Below, piece by piece: positions 17,120-25,157 of a DNA stretch of 64,000 nt (the stretch's first letter is position 1; every line of letters begins with the position of its first letter). Source of the stretch: Paenibacillus sp. (GTDB lineage Bacteria > Bacillota > Bacilli > Paenibacillales > YIM-B00363); contig NZ_DASQNA010000022.1 of NCBI RefSeq assembly GCF_035645195.1, forward strand, positions 124,001 to 188,000, in the 5' to 3' direction. Under the pieces are notes generated by a model, which worked only from the letters and a program-made list of their open reading frames with translations, did no database searches and was not told where the DNA came from. The position numbers and the translations under genes are program-made.

Positions 17120-18297
17120 CCGGACGAATGATGCGCAGAGCGGCGGCGATGCTGGCCGCGCTGGCGCTGGCGGCCGCGATCGCGCCCGCCGCGGCGTTCG
17201 CGGACGAAGCGGCCCCGGCGGCCGATAAGGGGCCCGAGAAGGCGGTCGAGAAGGCGGTCGAGGAGCTGAACATTTATCAAGCGATCCAGCGCGCCTTGGC
17301 TCGCGATGCGGGATTGAAGGCGATCGGTACGAAAATCGCGTTGAACGAAAAGCGGTACGAAGACGAGCTCAAGAAGGCGAAGGCGGCGAAAGGCCGCGAC
17401 GCCAACGTCGACTCGGAGCGGATCGAGCTGCGAAAGCAGGAACTGCTGTACCCGGAGCGCCGGCTTGCGGCGATCGCCGAATTGAAGCGGCAGCAGCGCG
17501 AAACAGCGAACCGGATCGAAGCGGAGGTCGCGGAGCTGTATTACCGCATCCAGTCGGCAAGCCGCCAAGCTAAGGCGTACGGCGCCGAAGCGCGCCGCTT
17601 GGAAGGCGAGGCCGCGCGGCGCGAAGCGCAGGTGAAGGCCGGCGTAACGACGCCGGATCAACTGTACGCGCTGCGCAACGCGCTGGCCGACGCGCAAGCG
17701 GCGCTGCAGCAGTGGCAGCGAAGCGAGGCGAGCGCGCGGCTGTCCCTGAACGTGAAGCTCGGGTTCGAGCCGGAGCGCCGCATCGCGCTCGGGTCGCTGC
17801 CGCTGCCGGAGGAGACGCTGCGCATCGACGACATCGACGCGCTCGCGGCGAAGCTGCTTTCGGCAAGTCCCGCCGTGCTGAAGCGGGACGACGATGCGCG
17901 GCTCGCGCGGCTGGAAGCGGAAATCGTCGACCGGCATTGGAAGGACAAACGGCCGGAAGCGCTGGACGGCTTGCTGGACCAAGCGATCGAAGCGGAGCTG
18001 CGGGCCGAGGACGAGAGGTGGGCGGTCGAGCTGAAGCTGCGCACTGACTACGACCGGCTGCTCAACTTGGAGGACCAAGTACGCATCAAACGGGCCGCTT
18101 ACGAGCGTGCCGAGCTGCTCGCCCGCGCGGCGGAAGCCCGGCACAAAGCCGGGCTCGACACCGAGAGCAAGGCGCTGGAGGCGAAATCCGCGCTGCTGCA
18201 GGCCGAGAACGCCTGGGAGCAGGCGCGCATCGATTACCGGCTGGCGCTGCTCCGGTTCAACCATTTCATCGCGCCGGCGACGGCGGAAAGCGCCTGA
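17116..18297 (+). CDS. TolC-like secreted coiled-coil protein (second of two)
   Basis: 393 aa. Start ATG 17116 overlaps the previous stop (ATGA). Signal peptide MMRRAAAMLAALALAAAIAP ending near AFADE. TolC-like N-terminus ELNIYQAIQRALARDAGLKAIGTKI, an internal coiled coil (residues 110-230) and a second repeat ending EQARIDYRLALLRFNHF, matching the close of the OEP fold. Shares architecture but little sequence with the preceding protein, so the pair may form a hetero-oligomer in place of the TolC trimer. Last gene of the efflux operon. Confidence 0.7.
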   Translation: MTGRMMRRAAAMLAALALAAAIAPAAAFADEAAPAADKGPEKAVEKAVEELNIYQAIQRALARDAGLKAIGTKIALNEKRYEDELKKAKAAKGRDANVDSERIELRKQELLYPERRLAAIAELKRQQRETANRIEAEVAELYYRIQSASRQAKAYGAEARRLEGEAARREAQVKAGVTTPDQLYALRNALADAQAALQQWQRSEASARLSLNVKLGFEPERRIALGSLPLPEETLRIDDIDALAAKLLSASPAVLKRDDDARLARLEAEIVDRHWKDKRPEALDGLLDQAIEAELRAEDERWAVELKLRTDYDRLLNLEDQVRIKRAAYERAELLARAAEARHKAGLDTESKALEAKSALLQAENAWEQARIDYRLALLRFNHFIAPATAESA

Positions 18298-18311
18298 CGG
18301 GCGCAAAGCGA

Positions 18312-18358
18312 GGAACGAGGCTGCCGATATTGTAACATCGGCAGCCTTGTTCCTTTTC
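18312..18358 (+). terminator. Rho-independent terminator of the RND operon
   Basis: GGAACGAGGCTGCCGAT pairs with ATCGGCAGCCTTGTTCC (one mismatch) around an 8-base loop and is followed by TTTTCTCC. Starts 15 bases after the last stop codon. Confidence 0.9.
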
Positions 18359-18392
18359 TCCTCTATTCGCAGATCAAGTGCTGCCCTCAATT

Positions 18393-18685
18393 ATGGGAAG
18401 GAAGTATGCAAAAGAAGTGCAGGGTGTTGTCTTCTTATGCATACCTGCTTCCCATAACGGGCCCGGGGGTCGACGATCACAGAGGCGAGGGGCGCAAGAT
18501 AGGAAGGAAGTATGCAAAAGAAGAGCAGGGTGGTGCCTTCTTATGCATACCTGCTTCCCATAACAGAACCGGGGGTCGACGATCGCAGCGGCGAGGGCGC
18601 AAGATGGGAAGGAAGTATGCAAAAGAAGTGCAGTGTGTTGTCTTCTTATGCATACCTGCTTCTCATAACGGAACCGTGGGGCAGC
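18393..18685. repeat. Three tandem ~106-bp repeats, each with a long imperfect hairpin
   Basis: GGAAGGAAGTATGC recurs at 18396, 18502 and 18607 (period 106, 105). In each unit a 23-base arm (18395-18417 in copy 1) pairs with the arm 18431-18453 at about 20 of 23 positions, forming a hairpin with a loop of roughly 13 bases. A spacer with CCGGGGGTCGACGATC and GGCGAGG follows. Short open frames run through the repeats, but they only translate the repeat and have no ribosome sites of their own. Confidence 0.85.
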
Positions 18686-18848
18686 AATCGCGGCGGCGGC
18701 GAGGGGAAGCTGGGGCCGGGGGGCGGCAATCGCGGCGGCGGCGAGGGGAAGCTGGGCCCGGGGGCGGCAATCGCGGCGGCGGGGAGGGGAAGCTGGGCCC
18801 GGGGGGCGGCATTCGCGGCGGCGCGAGGGGAAGCTGGGCCCAAGGTCG
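18681..18848. repeat. Four tandem ~42-bp GC-rich repeats related to the hairpin-repeat spacer
   Basis: Units start at 18681, 18723, 18764 and 18806 with GC(A/G)GCAATCG or GCGGCATTCG and continue CGGCGGCG...GAGGGGAAGCTGGGCC. They resemble the spacer of the preceding 106-bp repeats with the hairpin missing. No gene is visible between 18298 and 19099. Confidence 0.8.
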
Positions 18849-18955
18849 ACGCTCGCGGCGGCGCATTGCTCCGCGTTCGGCGGAAACGCATGCGTTGGCG
18901 AACATCTTGCAGCATCTTGCAGCTTGATTGCTCTCTAAAGGGTGGAAAATGTTTC

Positions 18956-18983
18956 TTGACAATGTAGGGTACACCCCTATACT
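18956..18983 (+). promoter_or_regulatory. Promoter of MFS-csoR with CsoR-type operator in the spacer
   Basis: TTGACA (18956-18961), 16-base spacer, TATACT (18978-18983). The spacer holds the inverted repeat TAGGG-TACAC-CCCTA (18965-18979), overlapping the -10, and shares TAGGGTAC and TATACTA with the copZA promoter. CsoR is encoded by the second gene of this transcript, suggesting autoregulation. Confidence 0.65.
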
Positions 18984-19099
18984 ATAAAAATGCGCGGTGA
19001 TCGGTTTATTTGCTCCGACGTTCGTTTTGACGGCCGTCACGTTCGCGGGCAGGACGAAATCGGACCGCGCAATAAATTTTATACGGGAGGTTGGTCGGT

Positions 19100-20545
19100 A
19101 TGGCTTTGCAGGCGGGTGCGCTGCAAACGGCGGATCCGAAACGGTGGAAGGCGCTGGCGCTGCTTTGCGTCGCCAATTTCATGGTCATCATGGATACGTC
19201 CATCATCGGGGTCGCGCTGCCGGCGATCCAGAACGCGCTGGGATATTCGCAAGAAAGTTTGCAGTGGGTATTTAATGCGTACGTCATCTTCTTTGGGGGA
19301 TTGCTGCTGCTGGGCGGCAGGCTGTCCGATCTTTACGGGCAGCGGCGCGTATTTTTGTGGGGATTTTTGATCCTAACGGCTGCCTCGCTGCTTGCGGGCT
19401 TCGCATGGAGCGACGGGGCGCTGAACGCCGGGAGGGCGCTTCAGGGCTTAGGCTCCGCGCTCATCGCGCCGTCGGCGCTGACTACCGTCATGCTGCTGTT
19501 CGGCGGCAATCCGAAGGAGCTCGGCAAAGCGCTCGGCTTCTGGGGCGCCTCGGCGGCGGCCGGCGGTTCGGCCGGCGTGTTCCTGGGGGGCGTCATCACG
19601 GAATGGCTCAGCTGGGAGTGGACGTTCCTCATTAACGTGCCGGTCGGGCTGATCGCCATGCTCGCCGCCCCGGGCTTATTGCCGAAGGGCGAGCGGCGAG
19701 AAGGGCGCGTCGACGTTGCGGGCGCGGTGTCCGTTACGGCAGCGCTAGTGCTGCTCGTATATGGCATCGTCACGGCGGAGCATAATGGATGGAGCGCGCC
19801 GCAGACCGTGTGGACGCTCGCCGCGGGAGCAGCGCTGTTCCTGCTGTTTTTAGCGATTCAAGCGGCGAAGAAGGACCCGCTCGTGCCGCTGCGCATTTTC
19901 AAGGCGCCGAATTTGGCCGCGGGCAATGCGGCGCTGCTGCTCCTGTCGGGCGGGTGGATTCCGCTGTGGTATTTCCTGAATCTATATTTACAGCAGGTGC
20001 TTCAATATTCGGCCTTCGCGGGCGGCGTCGCTTTGCTGCCGATGACGATTTTGATCGCGGTATTCATGATGTTTATCACCGGCAAGCTGATCGGCGTCTT
20101 CGGCTTGAAGGCGAACTTGGTCGCCGGATTGGCTGCGCTCGGCGCGTCGATGCTGCTGTTCGCGGGCAATACGCCGGTCGACGGCACGTTCGCGGCGCAT
20201 GTGCTGCCCGCGTCGCTGCTTGGCGCGCTGGGCATGTCGCTCGCGTACATCCCGGCGACGATGGCCGCCATGTCGGGGGCGAAGCCGGAGGAGGCGGGCT
20301 TGGCGTCGGGCCTCGCAAGCACGAGTTACCAGATCGGCTCGGCCGTCAGCCTCGCCGTCATGGTGGCGGTGGCGGCGGCGTCGACGAGCGCGCAGACGGG
20401 CGCATCGCCCGAGGCGGCGCTGAACGCCGGTTTCCAAAGCGCGTTCTTCTGGTCGGCGATGGTCGCCTTCGCGGGGGCGGCGCTGTCGCTGTTGTTCGTC
20501 CGAAACCCGAAGCCGGGGGCTTCGAGCGCTCCTGCCGCCATGTAG
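19100..20545 (+). CDS. DHA2-type MFS multidrug transporter (14 TM)
   Basis: 481 aa, about 14 hydrophobic helices. Opening LALLCVANFMVIMDTSIIGVALPAI (DHA2 motif D1), motif A GGRLSDLYGQRRVFLWG between TM2 and TM3, and the motif C region SALIAPSALTTVMLLF. ATG 19100 is chosen with GGGAGG 10 bases upstream; the TTG at 19091 abuts that site. The family exports drugs and quaternary amines by proton antiport. Cotranscription with csoR and a CsoR-like operator make it a candidate copper-responsive exporter, unusual for DHA2. Confidence 0.9.
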   Translation: MALQAGALQTADPKRWKALALLCVANFMVIMDTSIIGVALPAIQNALGYSQESLQWVFNAYVIFFGGLLLLGGRLSDLYGQRRVFLWGFLILTAASLLAGFAWSDGALNAGRALQGLGSALIAPSALTTVMLLFGGNPKELGKALGFWGASAAAGGSAGVFLGGVITEWLSWEWTFLINVPVGLIAMLAAPGLLPKGERREGRVDVAGAVSVTAALVLLVYGIVTAEHNGWSAPQTVWTLAAGAALFLLFLAIQAAKKDPLVPLRIFKAPNLAAGNAALLLLSGGWIPLWYFLNLYLQQVLQYSAFAGGVALLPMTILIAVFMMFITGKLIGVFGLKANLVAGLAALGASMLLFAGNTPVDGTFAAHVLPASLLGALGMSLAYIPATMAAMSGAKPEEAGLASGLASTSYQIGSAVSLAVMVAVAAASTSAQTGASPEAALNAGFQSAFFWSAMVAFAGAALSLLFVRNPKPGASSAPAAM

Positions 20546-20573
20546 GGATATTGAAAAGGGAAGGAGCGGGGGT

Positions 20574-20870
20574 ATGAGCGGGGAGAACGCAGTGCGCAAA
20601 AGCTCACACGATCCGCAGACGAAAGCGAATTTGATGAACCGTCTGAACCGGATCGAAGGGCAAGTGCGCGGCATTCGGGGCATGATCGAGAAGGATACGT
20701 ACTGCGACGATGTGCTGATTCAAATTTCGTCCGTGCAGGCAGCGCTCGGCGCCGCGGGAAAGCTGCTGCTGGAAAAACATTTGGAATGCTGCATCGAAGG
20801 GCGCGTAAGGCAGGGCGATACGGCCGTCGTTTCGGAGATTATGCGGACGATGAACGTCATCTTAAAATAA
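20574..20870 (+). CDS. csoR: Copper-sensing repressor CsoR
   Basis: 98-aa four-helix CsoR/RcnR protein. Cu(I) ligands are conserved: Cys44 (TYCDD), His69 and Cys73 (EKHLECC), with the Cys-x(24)-His-x3-Cys spacing of Bacillus CsoR. Helix 1 carries NRLNRIEGQVRGIRGMI. When copper binds, it releases DNA at copper-efflux promoters. Follows the MFS gene by 28 bases and precedes copZA, which has its own promoter. Ribosome site AAGGAG upstream of the ATG. Confidence 0.95.
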   Translation: MSGENAVRKSSHDPQTKANLMNRLNRIEGQVRGIRGMIEKDTYCDDVLIQISSVQAALGAAGKLLLEKHLECCIEGRVRQGDTAVVSEIMRTMNVILK

Positions 20871-20884
20871 ATTCCATTCTGTTG

Positions 20885-20914
20885 TTGACATAGGGTACCG
20901 GGGTATACTAATAT
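20885..20914 (+). promoter_or_regulatory. copZA promoter with CsoR-type operator
   Basis: TTGACA (20885-20890), then TAGGGTACCGGGGTATAC covering the spacer, and a -10 region ACTAAT/TAATAT (20907-20914). The GGGTACC core and flanking TACCC/GGGTA elements resemble Bacillus copZA CsoR sites. The gene starts 34 bases downstream. Confidence 0.7.
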
Positions 20915-20947
20915 AACAATCAAGGAAAACGAAAGGGAGATCCGAAT

Positions 20948-21148
20948 ATGACGAACGTTACGTTGAAAGTGCAAGGCATGAGCTGCCAACATTGCGTCCA
21001 TTCCATCGAAGGGGCGCTGACACAAGCCGGAGCCGCCGGGAAAGTCGACCTGCGAGGGGGCACGGTGGACGTTCAGTACGATGAAACCCGATTGAGCGTG
21101 GAGCAGCTGAAAGCGGCGATCGAGGAGCAGGGATACGAAGTCGAGTAA
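20948..21148 (+). CDS. copZ: Copper chaperone CopZ
   Basis: 66 aa, single HMA ferredoxin-like fold. Cu(I) motif GMSCQHC (Cys13, Cys16), then CVHSIEGAL and the typical end EEQGYEVE. Carries Cu(I) to the CopA N-terminal domain. AAAGGGAG ribosome site upstream. copA starts 26 bases downstream, in one transcript from the CsoR-type promoter. Confidence 0.95.
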   Translation: MTNVTLKVQGMSCQHCVHSIEGALTQAGAAGKVDLRGGTVDVQYDETRLSVEQLKAAIEEQGYEVE

Positions 21149-21174
21149 ATTGAATTGTTGAAGGAGAGATCACC

Positions 21175-23409
21175 ATGGAAGCCATCGAAGCTACGAATGC
21201 AAGCAAGCAGACGACGTTCCAAATTACCGGGATGACCTGCGCGGCCTGCGCGAACCGGATCGAGAAAGGGCTCAGCAAAATGCCCGGCGTGAAGAGCGCC
21301 TCGGTCAATTTCGCGATGGAGACGGCGCGCGTCGAGTATGCCGAAGGGAACGTCACGGTCGAGGATTTGCAGGCGAAGGTCAAGCAGCTCGGCTACGCCG
21401 CCATCGTCAACACCGGCGACGACAAGTCGGCCGAGCGCCGCGAGCACGAGGCAAAGAGTATGCGGAACAAGCTGATCGCCTCCGCGATTTTGTCGCTGCC
21501 GCTGCTGTGGTCGATGGTCGGCCACTTCTCGTTCACCGCGTGGATCTATGCGCCGTCTTTGTTCATGAACCCTTGGTTCCAGCTGCTGCTCGCGACGCCG
21601 GTGCAGTTCATCATCGGCGGACCGTTCTACGTCGGCGCGTACAAAGCGCTCCGTAACGGCAGCGCCAACATGGACGTGCTCGTCGCGCTCGGTACCTCCG
21701 CGGCCTATCTGTACAGCTTGTATTTGACGCTCGAATGGTCCTTCGGCGGAGGCGGCGCGCATCACGGTCCTTCGTTGTACTACGAAACGAGCGCGGTGCT
21801 CATTACGCTGGTGATCATGGGGAAATGGTTCGAAACGCTAGCGAAGGGGCGGACATCGGAGGCGATTAAATCGCTGATGGGGCTGCAGGCAAAGACGGCG
21901 CTCGTCGTTCGCGACGGCGAGGAGCGGACGGTGCCGGTGGAAGAAGTGCTTGTGGGCGACATCGTGCTTGTGCGCCCCGGCGAGAAGGTGCCGGTCGACG
22001 GCGTCGTGCTGGAAGGCGCCTCGTCGGTCGACGAATCGATGCTGACGGGCGAGAGCCTCCCGGTCGAGAAGAAGCCGGGCGACGCCGTCATCGGCGCGAC
22101 CGTCAACCGGAACGGCATGCTGCGCATCCGCGCCGTGAAAGTCGGCAAAGATACGGCGCTCGCGCAAATCATCAAAGTCGTGGAAGAGGCGCAAGGCTCC
22201 AAGGCGCCGATTCAGCGGGTGGCCGACGCCATCTCCGGCATTTTCGTCCCGATCGTTGTCGGCATCGCGGTGCTGACGTTCCTCGCCTGGTATTTCTTCG
22301 TCGCGCCGGGCTCGGTATCGGAGGCGCTCGAGAAAGCGATCGCCGTGCTCGTCATCGCCTGCCCGTGCGCCCTCGGCCTCGCGACCCCGACCTCCATCAT
22401 GGCGGGCTCGGGACGGGCGGCGGAGCTCGGCGTCCTGTTCAAAGGCGGCGAACACTTGGAGCGGACGCATAAGATCGATGCTATCATTCTCGACAAAACG
22501 GGTACGGTCACGAAAGGCAAGCCGGAACTGACCGACGTGCGGCCTGCGATCGACGAAACGGAATTCCTCCGTTTGGTCGGCGCGGCCGAGCAGCCGTCGG
22601 AGCATCCGCTGGCGGAAGCGATCGTCGCCGGCATCAAGGAGCGCGGCATCGCGCTGCCGGCGGCGGAAGCGTTCGAGGCGATTCCCGGCTTCGGCATTCA
22701 GGCGACGGTCGAAGGCAAGCGGCTGCTCGTCGGGACGCGCCGGCTGATGGAAGCGAACGGGGTGGATGCAGCAATGGCGTACGCCGAGATGGCGGCGCTC
22801 GAGGAAGCGGGCAAAACGGCGATGCTCGCCGCGGTCGACGGCCGGTACGCGGGTATGGTCGCGGTGGCCGACACAATCAAGGAGACGTCGAAGGCGGCTG
22901 TCTCTCGGTTGAAAGAAATGGGTATACAAGTCATTATGATTACAGGCGACAACGAGCGGACGGCGAAGGCGATCGCCGCGCAGGTCGGCATCGATCATGT
23001 GCGGGCCGAGGTGCTGCCGGAGGGCAAAGCCCAGGAAGTCAAGAAGCTGCAGGCCGCGGGCCGGACGGTCGCGATGGTCGGCGACGGGATCAACGACGCG
23101 CCGGCGTTGGCGACGGCCGACATCGGCATGGCGATCGGCACGGGCACGGACGTCGCCATCGAAGCGGCGGACGTGACGCTCATGCGCGGCGATCTGGCGA
23201 GCATTCCGGACGCCATCTATATGAGCCGCAAGACGATGAGCAACATTAAGCAAAACTTGTTCTGGGCGCTCGGTTACAACACGCTCGGCATCCCGATCGC
23301 GGCCGTCGGACTTCTGGCGCCGTGGGTCGCCGGCGCGGCGATGGCGCTCAGCTCGGTATCGGTCGTATTGAACGCGCTGCGGCTGCAGCGCGTGAACGTG
23401 AAGCACTAA
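21175..23409 (+). CDS. copA: Cu(I)-exporting P1B-type ATPase CopA
   Basis: 744 aa. One N-terminal HMA domain ([16 protein letters not shown], residues 16-31); eight membrane helices; ion-path motif [14 protein letters not shown]; actuator [10 protein letters not shown]; phosphorylation [10 protein letters not shown]; nucleotide-binding SEHPLAEAI; hinge [21 protein letters not shown]-terminal YNTLGIP and [15 protein letters not shown] (M-x-x-SS). All P1B-1 signatures are intact. Bacillus CopA has two HMA domains; this one has a single domain. Exports Cu(I) from the cytoplasm using ATP. Confidence 0.96.
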   Translation: MEAIEATNASKQTTFQITGMTCAACANRIEKGLSKMPGVKSASVNFAMETARVEYAEGNVTVEDLQAKVKQLGYAAIVNTGDDKSAERREHEAKSMRNKLIASAILSLPLLWSMVGHFSFTAWIYAPSLFMNPWFQLLLATPVQFIIGGPFYVGAYKALRNGSANMDVLVALGTSAAYLYSLYLTLEWSFGGGGAHHGPSLYYETSAVLITLVIMGKWFETLAKGRTSEAIKSLMGLQAKTALVVRDGEERTVPVEEVLVGDIVLVRPGEKVPVDGVVLEGASSVDESMLTGESLPVEKKPGDAVIGATVNRNGMLRIRAVKVGKDTALAQIIKVVEEAQGSKAPIQRVADAISGIFVPIVVGIAVLTFLAWYFFVAPGSVSEALEKAIAVLVIACPCALGLATPTSIMAGSGRAAELGVLFKGGEHLERTHKIDAIILDKTGTVTKGKPELTDVRPAIDETEFLRLVGAAEQPSEHPLAEAIVAGIKERGIALPAAEAFEAIPGFGIQATVEGKRLLVGTRRLMEANGVDAAMAYAEMAALEEAGKTAMLAAVDGRYAGMVAVADTIKETSKAAVSRLKEMGIQVIMITGDNERTAKAIAAQVGIDHVRAEVLPEGKAQEVKKLQAAGRTVAMVGDGINDAPALATADIGMAIGTGTDVAIEAADVTLMRGDLASIPDAIYMSRKTMSNIKQNLFWALGYNTLGIPIAAVGLLAPWVAGAAMALSSVSVVLNALRLQRVNVKH

Positions 23410-23442
23410 CGAGACAATCGGATTCAGGGGGATGGAACGAGA

Positions 23443-24345
23443 ATGAAGAAGAGATGGTTGCTTGCCGCCGCGCTGGCGGCGCTGGTGAGCCTGGCGGCGT
23501 GCGGCGGCGCGAACGGCGGGGAGCATGGAGCGGATCGCGGAGCGGCGTCGGGCGAACATGAACACGGAGCCGGCGAAGCGGCTTCGGATGCCGCGGAAGA
23601 GACCGGAGGGCACGGCGGTCACGGCGATCACGGCGGGGCCGAGGCGGCCCCGGCCGCCGATTTGCGGGCGTCGTTCGCCTTCGCCGAGGGCGCCGCGAAG
23701 GCGAACGAAGAAACCGAGCTGACGGTGCGCATTACGGATCCGCAGGGCAATGCGGTTAACGATTTCGAGGTGAACCACGAGAAGCTTCTTCATTTAATCA
23801 TCGTCGATCACGACTTGTCCTTCTTCGCGCATGTGCATCCCGAGTTTCGAGGCGACGGCACGTTCGCAATCGACGCGACGTTCCCGGCCGGCGGCGAGTA
23901 CAAAGTATTCGCGGACTTCGTGCCGTCGGGCGGATCGGCCATGACGCTCAGCGAATGGATGAAGGTCGAAGGCGCGGAAGGCGCCCACGCCGCGATCGAG
24001 CCCGACGCGGCGCTGACGAAGAAAGCGGCCGGAACATCGATCGAGCTGGCGCTCTCCGGGACGAAGGCGAACGAGGAAACGGAACTGACGTTCACGATTC
24101 GCGATGCGGCAACCGGCGCGGACATCGACGACCTGGAGCCGTATTTGGGCGCCGTCGGGCATGTCGTCATTTTGTCGGCCGACGCGGAGCAATACTTGCA
24201 CGTGCATCCGCTGGACGAAACATCGACAGGGCCTGAGGCGCGGTTCGCGGCGACGTTCCCCGCGCCGGGGCTGTATAAGATATGGGGCCAATTCCAGCGC
24301 CAAGGCGAAGTCATCACCGTTCCGTTCACGATCGAAGTGTCCTGA
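23443..24345 (+). CDS. His-rich lipoprotein with two HVHP-type domains (putative copper-binding)
   Basis: 300 aa. Lipobox SLAAC (Cys20), then a His/Gly/Asp-rich linker (GEHEHGAGEA, GGHGGHGDHGG) to about residue 67. Two related beta-sandwich-like repeats follow: KANEETELTVRITDPQG...HLIIVDHDLSFFAHVHPEF and KANEETELTFTIRDAATG...HVVILSADAEQYLHVHP, each ending in an aromatic Lys-rich strand. The HVHP motifs and His-rich linker suggest metal binding outside the membrane. Begins 33 bases after copA, so probably in the copper operon, acting as a sponge or sensor for Cu (inference). Confidence 0.75.
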   Translation: MKKRWLLAAALAALVSLAACGGANGGEHGADRGAASGEHEHGAGEAASDAAEETGGHGGHGDHGGAEAAPAADLRASFAFAEGAAKANEETELTVRITDPQGNAVNDFEVNHEKLLHLIIVDHDLSFFAHVHPEFRGDGTFAIDATFPAGGEYKVFADFVPSGGSAMTLSEWMKVEGAEGAHAAIEPDAALTKKAAGTSIELALSGTKANEETELTFTIRDAATGADIDDLEPYLGAVGHVVILSADAEQYLHVHPLDETSTGPEARFAATFPAPGLYKIWGQFQRQGEVITVPFTIEVS

Positions 24346-24360
24346 GAGGGGGAGAAATCG

Positions 24361-24981
24361 TTGGCGGAGATGACGAAAATAGCGGCATCGCCTCCGATCG
24401 AGGTCGGAGGCAGCCTGTTTACGGCGGAGCAGCTGGCCGCCGTCGCCGCCGCCGCCGGGCCGGAAGGGCGCGTCGAAATGACGCCGTTCAAGCAGCTGTA
24501 CGTCGAAATTCCCGCAGAACGCCGCGCCGAGGCGGAAGCGAAGCTGGCGGGAGCCGGGCTCGAGGTGTACCTCGCCGGGTTCGCGACGAAGAGTTTGATC
24601 GCCTGCAATTTTTGCAAAGGGGCCGAAGAGGCGGGACTGGAGACGGCGCGAGCCGTTAACCGGGCGATTGCGGGCATTCCGGCGCCGACCCCGCTCAGAA
24701 TCGGGTACGCGGGCTGCGCGCTCGGCACGAGCGAGCCGCTGCTGAAGGATATCGGCATCGTGAAAATGAGGGATTCGTTCGATCTGTACGTGGGCGGCGA
24801 TCCGAAAGGACTCAAAGCTTCGACGGCTCGCCTGCTCGTCTCCGGACTAAAGGAGGAAAGGCTGGTTCCGGCCGTGACGGCGCTGGTCGACTATTACAGA
24901 ACGAATGCCAAAGGCAAAGAAAAATTCGGGAAATTCGTCGATCGCGTATCGTTAGATACGCTGAGGGAGCTTGTAGGTTAA
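24361..24981 (+). CDS. Small nitrite/sulfite-reductase-like (siroheme reductase half-domain) protein
   Basis: 206 aa, TTG start with GAGGGGGAG upstream. The N-terminal ferredoxin-like half (EMTPFKQLYVEIPAE) is followed by TKSLIACNFCKGAEEAGLETARAVNRAI and IGYAGCALGTSEPLLKDIG, which line up with the Fe4S4/siroheme region of NirB/CysI. The cysteine set is incomplete (Cys-x2-Cys plus one Cys instead of four in the usual spacing). It may bind a cluster but not catalyse six-electron reduction, or bind another metal. Last gene of the copper operon; its role there is unknown. Confidence 0.65.
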   Translation: MAEMTKIAASPPIEVGGSLFTAEQLAAVAAAAGPEGRVEMTPFKQLYVEIPAERRAEAEAKLAGAGLEVYLAGFATKSLIACNFCKGAEEAGLETARAVNRAIAGIPAPTPLRIGYAGCALGTSEPLLKDIGIVKMRDSFDLYVGGDPKGLKASTARLLVSGLKEERLVPAVTALVDYYRTNAKGKEKFGKFVDRVSLDTLRELVG

Positions 24982-24997
24982 GATTGGAAAGATCGCC

Positions 24998-25036
24998 AAG
25001 CGCCGACCGGAAACGGGCGGCGCTTTGTTTTATTTC
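24998..25036 (+). terminator. Rho-independent terminator after the copper operon
   Basis: AAGCGCCG (24998-25005) pairs with CGGCGCTT (25018-25025), followed by TTGTTTTATTT. Starts 17 bases after the last stop. Confidence 0.88.
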
Positions 25037-25157
25037 GGAGGGGGTTGCGCATAGTAGTTTTAATATAACAGTAGACAGTACTTCAAATTTTGAGTAAAAT
25101 AAAAAACTGCTGCAGTATATAATTCATACTAATCATATAGGAAATGAGGGAATAGAG

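Noticed and set aside
18393-18848. CRISPR array
   Set aside because: Units are ~106 bp and ~42 bp with no unique spacers between short constant repeats, and no cas genes are nearby.
18378-18967. Short plus-strand frames through the 18.4-kb repeats with repeating peptides
   Set aside because: They only translate the DNA repeat, lack ribosome sites, and the peptides recur in two frames.
24361-24981. Functional nitrite or sulfite reductase
   Set aside because: Only about a third of the length of such enzymes and the cluster cysteines are incomplete; described only as reductase-like.
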